Positions 1 to 4,615 of a stretch of 5,220 nucleotides of DNA are shown piece after piece. Source of the DNA: Propionibacteriales bacterium (GTDB taxonomy: Bacteria; Actinomycetota; Actinomycetes; Propionibacteriales; Propionibacteriaceae); contig JAKDKP010000220.1 in the NCBI GenBank assembly GCA_030453285.1, positions 1-5,220 of the forward strand, given 5' to 3'. The translations under genes and the position numbers were made by a program. Below the pieces are notes generated by a model. That model saw only the letters and a list, made by a program, of their open reading frames with translations, was not told where the DNA came from and searched no databases. Every line of letters starts with the position of its first letter. Position 1 is the first letter of the stretch.

Positions 1-1
1 C

Positions 2-307
2 CTCGCTCGGCAAAGACAACTCATCGAACTCGCTGCGCTCGTGCTGGGCGCGCCACCACCGTTCGCGCTTGTTGCCCTGTCCGGTGGACTCGGTGATGAA
101 GCCGAATCGTTCGAGCTGGCGCAGGTGGTACGAGACATCGCCGCTGGTGGTGTCGAACTCACGCGCCAAGGCGCTCGCGGTGGCAGGTCCGCCGGCCCGT
201 AGTCGGCCCAGCAGTCGCATGCGCAGTGGGTGAGTGAGGCCGCGAAGGTTCTCGCCATTGATCACGATCTCGTCGCCGCGGGCCTTGCGTGGTGCGCGCT
301 TCTCCAT
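2..307 (-). CDS. ArsR-family winged-helix transcriptional regulator (partial, C-terminus beyond window)
   Basis: The reverse strand from the ATG at 307 reads open to the window edge, giving 102 residues beginning MEKRAPRKARGDEIVINGEN. Residues about 20-75 form a winged-helix domain of the ArsR type (HTH_20 style). LTHPLRMRLLGRL is the first helix, ATASALAREFDTTSGDVSYHLRQLE (42-66) holds the helix-turn-helix and recognition helix, and FGFITESTGQGNKRERWW forms the wing. The TSGDVSYHLRQLE stretch is the diagnostic ArsR recognition-helix pattern. The cysteine metal-sensing motif of classical ArsR/SmtB sensors (ELCVCDL) is absent, so a metal ligand is not indicated, and the inducer is unknown. The gene is divergent from rsmD, and a double inverted repeat lies just upstream of its start, so autoregulation is the natural inference. 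A regulator here is unusual, because recG commonly precedes rsmD. The downstream partner gene is outside the window. Confidence 0.9.
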   Translation of the reverse strand, partial: MEKRAPRKARGDEIVINGENLRGLTHPLRMRLLGRLRAGGPATASALAREFDTTSGDVSYHLRQLERFGFITESTGQGNKRERWWRAQHERSEFDELSLPSE

Positions 308-314
308 ATCCGCC

Positions 315-342
315 ACCCTAGAACACAAAGGAAGCTTTGCAA
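315..342 (-). promoter_or_regulatory. Possible leaderless promoter of the regulator gene
   Basis: On the minus strand, TTGCAA (342-337) is followed after 16 bases by TAGGGT (320-315), and the ATG begins 7 bases further on, at 307. This geometry would start transcription at or next to the start codon. The putative -35 element lies inside the double inverted repeat, so a bound repressor would block it. TAGGGT is a weak -10 match, so this is a tentative call. A leadered transcript using the weak AGGG stretch at 319-316 as a ribosome binding site is the alternative. Confidence 0.35.
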
Positions 343-353
343 AGAATTCTTTG
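326..353. promoter_or_regulatory. Tandem double operator, two CAAAG-N4-CTTTG palindromes
   Basis: Two 14-bp inverted repeats abut without a gap. CAAAG-gaag-CTTTG occupies 326-339 and CAAAG-aatt-CTTTG occupies 340-353; the second is a perfect 14-bp palindrome. The junction itself forms another perfect palindrome, CTTTGCAAAG (335-344). The AT-rich block stands out from the surrounding GC-rich DNA and lies 19 bases upstream of the regulator ATG. ArsR-family dimers bind short inverted repeats of this size, so two dimers side by side are plausible. The assignment to the adjacent regulator is inference from position and symmetry. Confidence 0.72.
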
Positions 354-405
354 TGATCAAAAGTGGTCGGACGGGTATCCCCAGTCGGACGAGAAGGGCA
401 GAATC

Positions 406-990
406 GTGCGGGTGACGCGCATCATCGCCGGGTCCCACGGCGGTCGTCGGCTGACCATGCCGGCGGGCCAGGGCACCCGCCCCACCAGTGATCGGGTCAA
501 GGAAGCCGTCTTCACCGCACTCACCTCCTGGTTGGGGACCGTTTCCGCCGACCCCGCCGAGTCCATGGCTGCACAGAGCTTCTGTGACCTGTACGCCGGT
601 TCCGGCGCGATGGGGCTGGAAGCCGCCAGTCGCGGCGCCACCCCGGTGCTGCTCGTCGAGCGGGAACGTAAGGCGACCTCGGTGATTCGCCGCAACGCCG
701 GCGATCTCGGCCTCGAGGTGGAGATCACGTCCGGGCGGGTGGAGACCCTGGTCGCCCAACCGTCGCCGACGGCGTACGACATGGTCTGGCTCGACCCCCC
801 GTACGAGATCTCCAGTGATGCCCTGGATCGGGTGGTGGCCGATCTGGTCGCCAACGGATGGGTGGCCCCGAACGGGATCATCATGGTCGAGCGCTCTGGA
901 CGGTCCGCCGCACCGGGGTGGCCCGACGGCTACACCGACGGCTGGTCAAAGAATTACGGTGACACCGTTGTGCACTACGGCTGCGGTTGA
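406..990 (+). CDS. rsmD: 16S rRNA (guanine(966)-N(2))-methyltransferase RsmD
   Basis: RsmD transfers a methyl group from S-adenosylmethionine to N2 of G966 in 16S rRNA during assembly of the small ribosomal subunit. From GTG 406 the protein has 194 residues, normal for the family. It opens with the family signature MRVTRIIAGSHGGRRL, then TRPTSDRVKEAVF (24-36). The SAM-binding motif I FCDLYAGSGAMGLEAASRGA spans 59-78, the acidic residue E85 follows in VLLVERE, and the catalytic DPPY tetrad is at 130-133 in a VWLDPPYE context. GTG 406 is preferred because GAAGGG (393-398) sits 7 bases upstream. GTG 412 would also begin at the conserved TRIIAG, but at a spacing of 13. The open frame extends upstream to a TTG at 337, inside the operator, which is not credible as the start. 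The coaD start lies 17 bases after the stop, so the two genes are probably cotranscribed. Confidence 0.95.
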   Translation: MRVTRIIAGSHGGRRLTMPAGQGTRPTSDRVKEAVFTALTSWLGTVSADPAESMAAQSFCDLYAGSGAMGLEAASRGATPVLLVERERKATSVIRRNAGDLGLEVEITSGRVETLVAQPSPTAYDMVWLDPPYEISSDALDRVVADLVANGWVAPNGIIMVERSGRSAAPGWPDGYTDGWSKNYGDTVVHYGCG

Positions 991-1007
991 CCTGACAGGA
1001 TGGGCGC

Positions 1008-1496
1008 ATGCATCGCGTGGTCTGCCCCGGCTCCTTCGACCCGGTGACGTACGGGCATCTGGACATCATCGGTCGGGCCGCCGCCCTGTTCAACGAGGTG
1101 ATCGTGGCCGTCGGCACCAACACCAGCAAATCCGGTCTGTTCGACGTCGACGAGCGGGTCGAGATGGTCAAGCGCTCGTGTGCCCGCTGGCCCAATGTCG
1201 AGGTGGACACCTTCTCGGGCCTGCTGGTCGACTACTGCCGTGAGGCCGACGCCGGTGGCGTGGTCAAGGGGCTGCGCAGCGCCGGCGACTTCGAGTACGA
1301 GTTGCCGATGGCCCACATGAACACCCAGCTCAGCGGATTGGAGACCGTCTTCCTGCCCACCGCGGCGCAGTGGGGCCATGTCTCGTCCACCTTGGTCCGC
1401 GAGATCGCCAAGCTCGGCGGCAACGTGACCGCCTTCCTGCCCGACGACGTGGCCCGTCGTACCGTCGAACGCGCCCGGAAGGGGCCTGCCACATGA
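1008..1496 (+). CDS. coaD: Phosphopantetheine adenylyltransferase (PPAT)
   Basis: CoaD is the cytosolic enzyme that joins ATP and 4'-phosphopantetheine to form dephospho-CoA and pyrophosphate, the penultimate step of coenzyme A synthesis. The 162-residue protein is the usual length for bacterial PPAT. It opens with MHRVVCPGSFDPVTYGH, which contains the nucleotidyltransferase T-x-G-H motif (T14 to H17). VVKGLRSAGDFEYELPMAHMN (85-105) is the phosphopantetheine/ATP-binding segment with R90, and VSSTLVRE (125-132) is the C-terminal ATP-contacting motif. K41 lies in the TSKSGLF segment, followed by DERVEMV. ATG 1008 is preceded by AGGA (997-1000) at a 7-base spacing. The stop overlaps the start of the following SDR gene in an ATGA arrangement, implying translational coupling. 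The rsmD-coaD pairing is conserved across many bacteria. Confidence 0.97.
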   Translation: MHRVVCPGSFDPVTYGHLDIIGRAAALFNEVIVAVGTNTSKSGLFDVDERVEMVKRSCARWPNVEVDTFSGLLVDYCREADAGGVVKGLRSAGDFEYELPMAHMNTQLSGLETVFLPTAAQWGHVSSTLVREIAKLGGNVTAFLPDDVARRTVERARKGPAT

Positions 1497-2260
1497 CCAG
1501 ACGCGTGTTGATCACCGGAGCCACCGGCGGAGTCGGGTTGGTGCTCGCCGAACGGCTGGCCGACGACTACGAGGTGATCCAGCACGGCCGGACACCCAAG
1601 AACCCCGAGCAGGAAAAGGTGCTGCGCACCGCCGATCTGAGCTCGTACGAGGAAGTGCTCGCCCTGATGGACGGGGTCGACACCGTGGTCCATCTGGCTG
1701 GCTCCGCCTCCCCGGAATCGAGTTGGGATGACGTGCTGGAAGCCAACATCGTCGGCTTCCGCAACACCCTCGAGGCCGCCCGGGAGGCCGGCGTGCGCCG
1801 GTTCGTCTTCGCCAGCTCCAACCACGCGATGGGCATGTACGACCGGGATGAACAGTGGCCGGTCTATCCGCACCACCTGCCGCGGGCTGATTCGCTGTAC
1901 GGGGTGTCCAAGGTGTTCGGGGAGGCGCTCGGGCGCTTCTACCACGACGAGTACGGCATCGACTTCATCGCGCTGCGGATCGGCTGGATGTCGGAGAACC
2001 CCGGCGAGACCGATGTCGATCTGTTGCACGCCATGTGGCTCAGTCCCGACGACACCGAACAGGTCGTGCGGCGCGCGATCGAGGCCGACGTCACCTTCGG
2101 GCTCTACTACGCCGTCTCGGACAACCCCAACCGGCGATGGGATCTGACCAATACCATGCTGGAGCTCGGCTACCGCCCGAAGGACTCGTGGACCGAACAG
2201 CCGGGTGCGGTCGTCCCGGGTGGAGCCGAGGCGCCCGACGACTGGCCGAAGGGGTCCTGA
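1493..2260 (+). CDS. NAD-dependent extended SDR, uronate dehydrogenase-like
   Basis: This 255-residue Rossmann-fold oxidoreductase shows the cofactor motif G9-x-x-G12-x-x-G15 within VLITGATGGVGLVLAERL. It also has D48, a VVHLAG segment (65-70), and the catalytic S-Y-K set in FASSNH (S108/S109) and Y136-G-V-S-K140. FASSNHAMGMY, YGVSKVFGEALGRFYHDEYGI, LRIGWM, then MWLSPDDTEQVVRRAI and YAVSDNPNRRWDL follow the order and wording I recall for uronate dehydrogenases, which oxidise galacturonate or glucuronate to the aldarolactone. The length and the Tyr-136/Lys-140 positions also agree with that family. The substrate is inferred. Related SDRs act on other sugars, so 'NAD-dependent epimerase/dehydratase family protein' is the safe label. 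The start overlaps the coaD stop by four bases. No uronate transport or catabolic genes are visible nearby, so its role in this housekeeping cluster is unexplained. Confidence 0.88.
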   Translation: MTRRVLITGATGGVGLVLAERLADDYEVIQHGRTPKNPEQEKVLRTADLSSYEEVLALMDGVDTVVHLAGSASPESSWDDVLEANIVGFRNTLEAAREAGVRRFVFASSNHAMGMYDRDEQWPVYPHHLPRADSLYGVSKVFGEALGRFYHDEYGIDFIALRIGWMSENPGETDVDLLHAMWLSPDDTEQVVRRAIEADVTFGLYYAVSDNPNRRWDLTNTMLELGYRPKDSWTEQPGAVVPGGAEAPDDWPKGS

Positions 2261-2322
2261 ATCGGGGGTTCGGGTGCTCGGGTGCTCAGGGGCCGGCCGC
2301 GACCGGCGCCTACGATGACTGC
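2261..2322 (+). promoter_or_regulatory. Intergenic promoter with -10 TACGAT (2311-2316) for a leaderless SepIVA-like mRNA
   Basis: TACGAT fits the actinobacterial TANNNT -10 consensus and ends exactly six bases before ATG 2323. That spacing places the transcription start on the A of the start codon. No Shine-Dalgarno sequence precedes this ATG, which supports leaderless expression. No convincing -35 box is visible at the expected distance. The same gap holds a tandem duplication of CGGGTGCT (2271-2278 and 2279-2286). It also holds a short GC stem, GCCGG/CCGGC (2292-2296 with 2303-2307), whose role is unclear; it lacks a T-run and is not called a terminator. Confidence 0.5.
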
Positions 2323-2838
2323 ATGGACGAGAACGCCCAACAGCACCTGTCGGCCCTGCGCCAGTTGATCACCAGCGCCAAAGCGATGCCGATGTCGTCC
2401 TCGTGCGTGGTGAACCGCGGCGAGGCGCTCGACCTGGTGGCCAAGCTCGAGGCCGCGATGCCGGCCGAACTCGACCAGGCCCGGGGAGTGATCGGTGCGG
2501 CCGATCAGCACGTTCGCGAGGCCGAACAGCGCGCCGCCGAGATCATTGCCGACGCCGAACGCCGCGCCGCCGAGCTCGCCGAGGCCGAACCGCTGGCGGT
2601 GCGGGCCCGCGAACAGGCCGAACAGTCCCGGACCGAGGCCGCGGCCGAGGCCGAGGCGCTGCGGACCGAGACCGACGCCTTCGTCGACGCCCGGATGGCC
2701 TCCTTCGAGTCGGTACTGCACAAGACCCTGAGCCAGGTGACCCACGCGCGGGAACGCCTGTCCGAACGCAGCCGACTCGACGTCGACGATGGCCACGAGG
2801 AACCGCTGGCCGGACCCGGTGGGACTGGCCGGGACTGA
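2323..2838 (+). CDS. SepIVA/DivIVA-like coiled-coil cell division protein
   Basis: This 171-residue protein has an N-terminal block with AKAMPMSSSCVVNRGEALDL (19-38) and LEAAMPAELDQARGVI (42-57). Next comes an Ala/Glu/Arg-rich coiled coil (about 61-115) made of repeats such as AEQRAAEIIADAERRAAELAEAE, and then a closing segment ETDAFVDARMASFESVLHKTL (116-136). The first and last blocks resemble mycobacterial SepIVA (Rv2927c), a DivIVA-domain septation factor whose gene likewise lies just before the DUF177 gene and rnc. The match is from memory plus synteny. SepIVA is about 245 residues, so the coiled coil here is markedly shorter. The C-terminal tail (153-171) is acidic then Gly-rich and probably disordered. 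No signal peptide or membrane helix is seen, so it is expected to be cytosolic and self-assembling. The start is ATG 2323, directly behind a -10-like TACGAT. 'DivIVA-like hypothetical protein' is the conservative alternative. Confidence 0.82.
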   Translation: MDENAQQHLSALRQLITSAKAMPMSSSCVVNRGEALDLVAKLEAAMPAELDQARGVIGAADQHVREAEQRAAEIIADAERRAAELAEAEPLAVRAREQAEQSRTEAAAEAEALRTETDAFVDARMASFESVLHKTLSQVTHARERLSERSRLDVDDGHEEPLAGPGGTGRD

Positions 2839-2848
2839 CTCCCGGGCC
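2827..2848 (+). terminator. GC hairpin overlapping the SepIVA-like stop codon
   Basis: GGCCGGG (2827-2833) can pair with CCCGGGCC (2841-2848) around the seven-base loop ACTGACT, with one bulged G. The stop codon TGA (2836-2838) lies in the loop. There is no following T-run, so an intrinsic terminator is only possible. Such T-less hairpins occur at gene ends in high-GC Actinobacteria. A promoter begins 14 bases later, consistent with a transcription-unit boundary here. Confidence 0.3.
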
Positions 2849-2861
2849 ACCCGCGGCGCAT

Positions 2862-2891
2862 TTGTCCGGTCTCGGCCCGTTGGCGTAGAGT
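2862..2891 (+). promoter_or_regulatory. Sigma70-type promoter for the DUF177-rpmF operon
   Basis: TTGTCC (2862-2867) and TAGAGT (2886-2891) are separated by 18 bases, each matching its consensus hexamer at four of six positions. The predicted start near 2898 gives an untranslated leader of about 45 bases. The leader contains the ribosome binding site GAAGGG (2931-2936). The promoter sits immediately after the hairpin at the end of the preceding gene. Confidence 0.6.
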
Positions 2892-2942
2892 GGCGCGTCG
2901 GTCACGACTTGTCTCGGACCGTTCGTAGGTGAAGGGATTGTG

Positions 2943-3506
2943 ATGGTGACCCCCAAGTCGCTCGACGCCCGGTCGCCGCTCGTGATCGACACCCACGAGC
3001 TGGGCCGCCGGATGGGCGCGATGCAGGAGATCAGTCGTCAGGTCCCCGCCCCGGACGAGCTGGGTACGGCCGTGATCGGAGTACCACCGGGAACCCCGGT
3101 CGACCTCGACATCAGAATCGAGGCCGTTGGGGAGGACGTGCTGGTGACCGGTACCGCCCGGACCGAAGTGCGCGGGGAGTGTGGCCGCTGTCTGACCGAG
3201 ATCGCCGACGCGATCGAGATCGACATCCAGGAACTGTTCGTCCATCCGGGCGCGCACTCCGCCGACGAGGACGATGAGCTCGACGCCAGCCAGATGGAGG
3301 GTGAGTTGCTCGACCTCGAGCCGCTGCTGCGCGACCAGGTGGTGCTCGACCTGCCGTTCCAGCCGGTGTGCCGGCCGGACTGCGCCGGGTTGTGCGTCGA
3401 ATGCGGCGCCGACCTGAACGCGGACCCGACGCACGACCATGGAGAGCCGATCGATCCGCGGTGGGGCAGCCTCGGCGCGTGGCAGGAGCAGGACCGGACG
3501 AGCTGA
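2943..3506 (+). CDS. DUF177 / YceD family protein, 23S rRNA accumulation factor
   Basis: The 187-residue protein belongs to the DUF177 (YceD) family, which is almost always encoded next to rpmF and is needed for normal 23S rRNA accumulation in E. coli and in plants. The visible marks are an N-terminal LVIDTHELGRRMG, a central GECGRCL (C80-x-x-C83), an acidic linker SADEDDELDASQMEGELLDL (106-125), DLPFQPVC, and the cysteine cluster CRPDCAGLCVECG (C143, C147, C151, C154). Six cysteines in this pattern suggest zinc binding, which is inference. The C-terminal DPRWGSLGAW is typical of the family. ATG 2943 is chosen because GAAGGG lies 6 bases upstream. An in-frame GTG at 2940 would be too close to that site, though AGGTG (2927-2931) could serve it. 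The rpmF gene follows after 78 bases. Confidence 0.93.
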   Translation: MVTPKSLDARSPLVIDTHELGRRMGAMQEISRQVPAPDELGTAVIGVPPGTPVDLDIRIEAVGEDVLVTGTARTEVRGECGRCLTEIADAIEIDIQELFVHPGAHSADEDDELDASQMEGELLDLEPLLRDQVVLDLPFQPVCRPDCAGLCVECGADLNADPTHDHGEPIDPRWGSLGAWQEQDRTS

Positions 3507-3584
3507 GGCGTCCGTACGAGCGGGGCCGGAGTTTGACCGTACGACCAAGAGTTTGACCTGACAGCAAGTAACTAGGAGAAGATC
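3507..3584 (+). repeat. DUF177-rpmF spacer with phased direct repeats GAGTTTGACC and CCGTACGA
   Basis: GAGTTTGACC occurs at 3529-3538 and 3549-3558, exactly 20 bases apart. CCGTACGA occurs at 3512-3519 and 3537-3544, 25 bases apart and interleaved with the first pair. Each GAGTTTGACC contains TTGACC, a near-consensus -35 hexamer, but neither copy is followed by a clear -10 at 16-19 bases, so a promoter is only possible. A protein-binding or mRNA-level role in rpmF expression is another option. The strong ribosome binding site of rpmF (AGGAG, 3574-3578) ends this spacer. Confidence 0.5.
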
Positions 3585-3782
3585 GTGGCTGTTCCCAAGC
3601 GGAAGATGTCTCGCAGCAACACCCGGCACCGCCGCTCGCAGTGGAAGGCCACGGTGCCGACGCTCGTCGTGTGCGCCAACCCGGCCTGCCGCGAGAAGCA
3701 CCTGCCGCACACCGCGTGCCCATCATGCGGCCAGTACGGCCCCAAGGGCGACCGGCGTCAGGTCGTCGAGGCGCAGGCCTGA
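3585..3782 (+). CDS. rpmF: 50S ribosomal protein L32 (zinc-binding form)
   Basis: The 65-residue basic protein begins [20 protein letters not shown], the standard L32 N-terminus. C30-x4-C35 and C45-x-x-C48 (in CANPAC and CPSC) make the zinc ribbon, so this is the four-cysteine form and not the zinc-free paralog made under zinc limitation. L32 is a structural protein of the large ribosomal subunit. The start is GTG 3585, with AGGAG (3574-3578) 6 bases upstream; initiating there yields the conserved MAVPK. The gene follows the DUF177 gene, its usual partner. Its stop is only five bases before the rnc start. Confidence 0.97.
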   Translation: MAVPKRKMSRSNTRHRRSQWKATVPTLVVCANPACREKHLPHTACPSCGQYGPKGDRRQVVEAQA

Positions 3783-3787
3783 CGCAG

Positions 3788-4615
3788 GTGACCGTCGAGC
3801 CGCAGCGCTTGCCGGAACGCCTGAACGCCGTGCTCATCGAGCTCGGGCTCGAGATGGAGCCCGAGCACTTCGAGTTGGCGTTCATGCACCGTTCGTACGC
3901 GTACGAGCACGGCGGACTGCCCACGAACGAGCGGCTGGAGTTCCTCGGAGACGCGGTGCTCGGGCTGGTCGTCACCGATCACCTCTACACCTCCCACCCC
4001 GATCTGTCGGAGGGCCAACTGGCCAAGCTGCGGGCCGCGGTGGTGAACTCCCGCGCCCTGGCCGGGGTGGCCCGCGGGCTCGATCTCGGCGCGGCCGTAC
4101 GGCTCGGCAAGGGAGAGGTGTCGACCGGTGGTCGGGACAAGACCTCCATCCTGGCCGATACCACGGAGGCGTTCATCGGTGCGGTGTTCATGACGCACGG
4201 GATCACCGGTGCCGACAGTTTCGTGCATCACCTGTTCGACCCGCTGATGGCCGAAGCCGCCACCATCGGGGCGGGCCTGGACTGGAAGACCAGCCTGCAG
4301 GAGCACGCCTCGAGCCATGGGCTCGGCGTGCCGCACTACGCCGTCGTCGAGGACGGCCCCGACCACGCCAAGAGTTTCGAGGCGCGGGTCACCATCGCCG
4401 ATCGCGCATTCGGGCCCGGACTCGGCCGCAACAAAAAGCAGGCCGAACAACAGGCCGCCGAGCTGGCCTTCGCCGCGCTGCAGACCGAGGCTGCCGCTGA
4501 GGATGCCGTGGCCGCGCAGGACGCCGCGGCGGACTCCGTCGCGGCGGACTCGGTCGGGGCCGTCGCAGACTCCACGCCCGCCCCGGACTCGATCGACGGT
4601 GCCCGAACTTCCTGA
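3788..4615 (+). CDS. rnc: Ribonuclease III
   Basis: RNase III is the homodimeric, Mg2+-dependent endonuclease that cleaves double-stranded RNA, including the 30S rRNA precursor. The protein has 275 residues. The endonuclease domain covers about 8-155, with the signature [14 protein letters not shown]48, E51 and D55 plus D124 and E127 (in [11 protein letters not shown]) match the spacing of E. coli E38, E41, D45, D114 and E117. The double-stranded RNA-binding domain covers 165-231 ([15 protein letters not shown] to [14 protein letters not shown]). Residues 232-275 are an Ala/Asp/Ser tail with a perfect [10 protein letters not shown] duplication at 247-256; tails of this kind vary freely and are probably disordered. 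The GTG 3788 start lies five bases after the rpmF stop without a good Shine-Dalgarno sequence, so translational coupling is likely. The mutM gene overlaps its last 17 bases. Confidence 0.96.
   Translation: MTVEPQRLPERLNAVLIELGLEMEPEHFELAFMHRSYAYEHGGLPTNERLEFLGDAVLGLVVTDHLYTSHPDLSEGQLAKLRAAVVNSRALAGVARGLDLGAAVRLGKGEVSTGGRDKTSILADTTEAFIGAVFMTHGITGADSFVHHLFDPLMAEAATIGAGLDWKTSLQEHASSHGLGVPHYAVVEDGPDHAKSFEARVTIADRAFGPGLGRNKKQAEQQAAELAFAALQTEAAAEDAVAAQDAAADSVAADSVGAVADSTPAPDSIDGARTS
4526..4555 (+). repeat. 15-bp tandem duplication inside the rnc tail
   Basis: GCGGCGGACTCCGTC (4526-4540) is followed directly by GCGGCGGACTCGGTC (4541-4555), 14 of 15 bases identical and in frame. It encodes AADSV twice in the disordered C-terminal tail of RNase III. 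Slipped-strand duplication is the simplest origin. Confidence 0.85.

Noticed and set aside
351..381. Possible plus-strand promoter for rsmD (TTGTGA then GGTATC or TATCCC)
   Set aside because: The -35 is acceptable, but the -10 candidates match only two or three consensus positions or need a 19-base spacer, so it was not listed as a feature.
337..405. Upstream TTG start extending rsmD by 23 residues
   Set aside because: The extension translates through the palindromic operator. It lacks a ribosome binding site and conserved residues, whereas GTG 406 has a good site and begins at the family N-terminus.
230..415. 61-codon plus-strand frame over the regulator start
   Set aside because: It lies antisense to the winged-helix gene and through the operator, with no ribosome binding site or recognisable motif.
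1232..2029. Minus-strand open frame of 265 codons
   Set aside because: It opposes coaD and the SDR gene, both supported by catalytic motifs, and shows no domain of its own.
2292..2307. Short GC stem after the SDR gene as a terminator
   Set aside because: It has only five base pairs and no T-run, so it is too weak to call.
2940..2942. GTG start for the DUF177 gene, one codon upstream of the ATG
   Set aside because: It is only 3 bases from GAAGGG. ATG 2943 has better spacing, though the difference is a single residue.
2505..3710. Long minus-strand open frame of 401 codons
   Set aside because: It runs antisense through the SepIVA-like gene, DUF177 and rpmF. Its product is low-complexity with no family signature, as expected of non-coding frames in GC-rich DNA.
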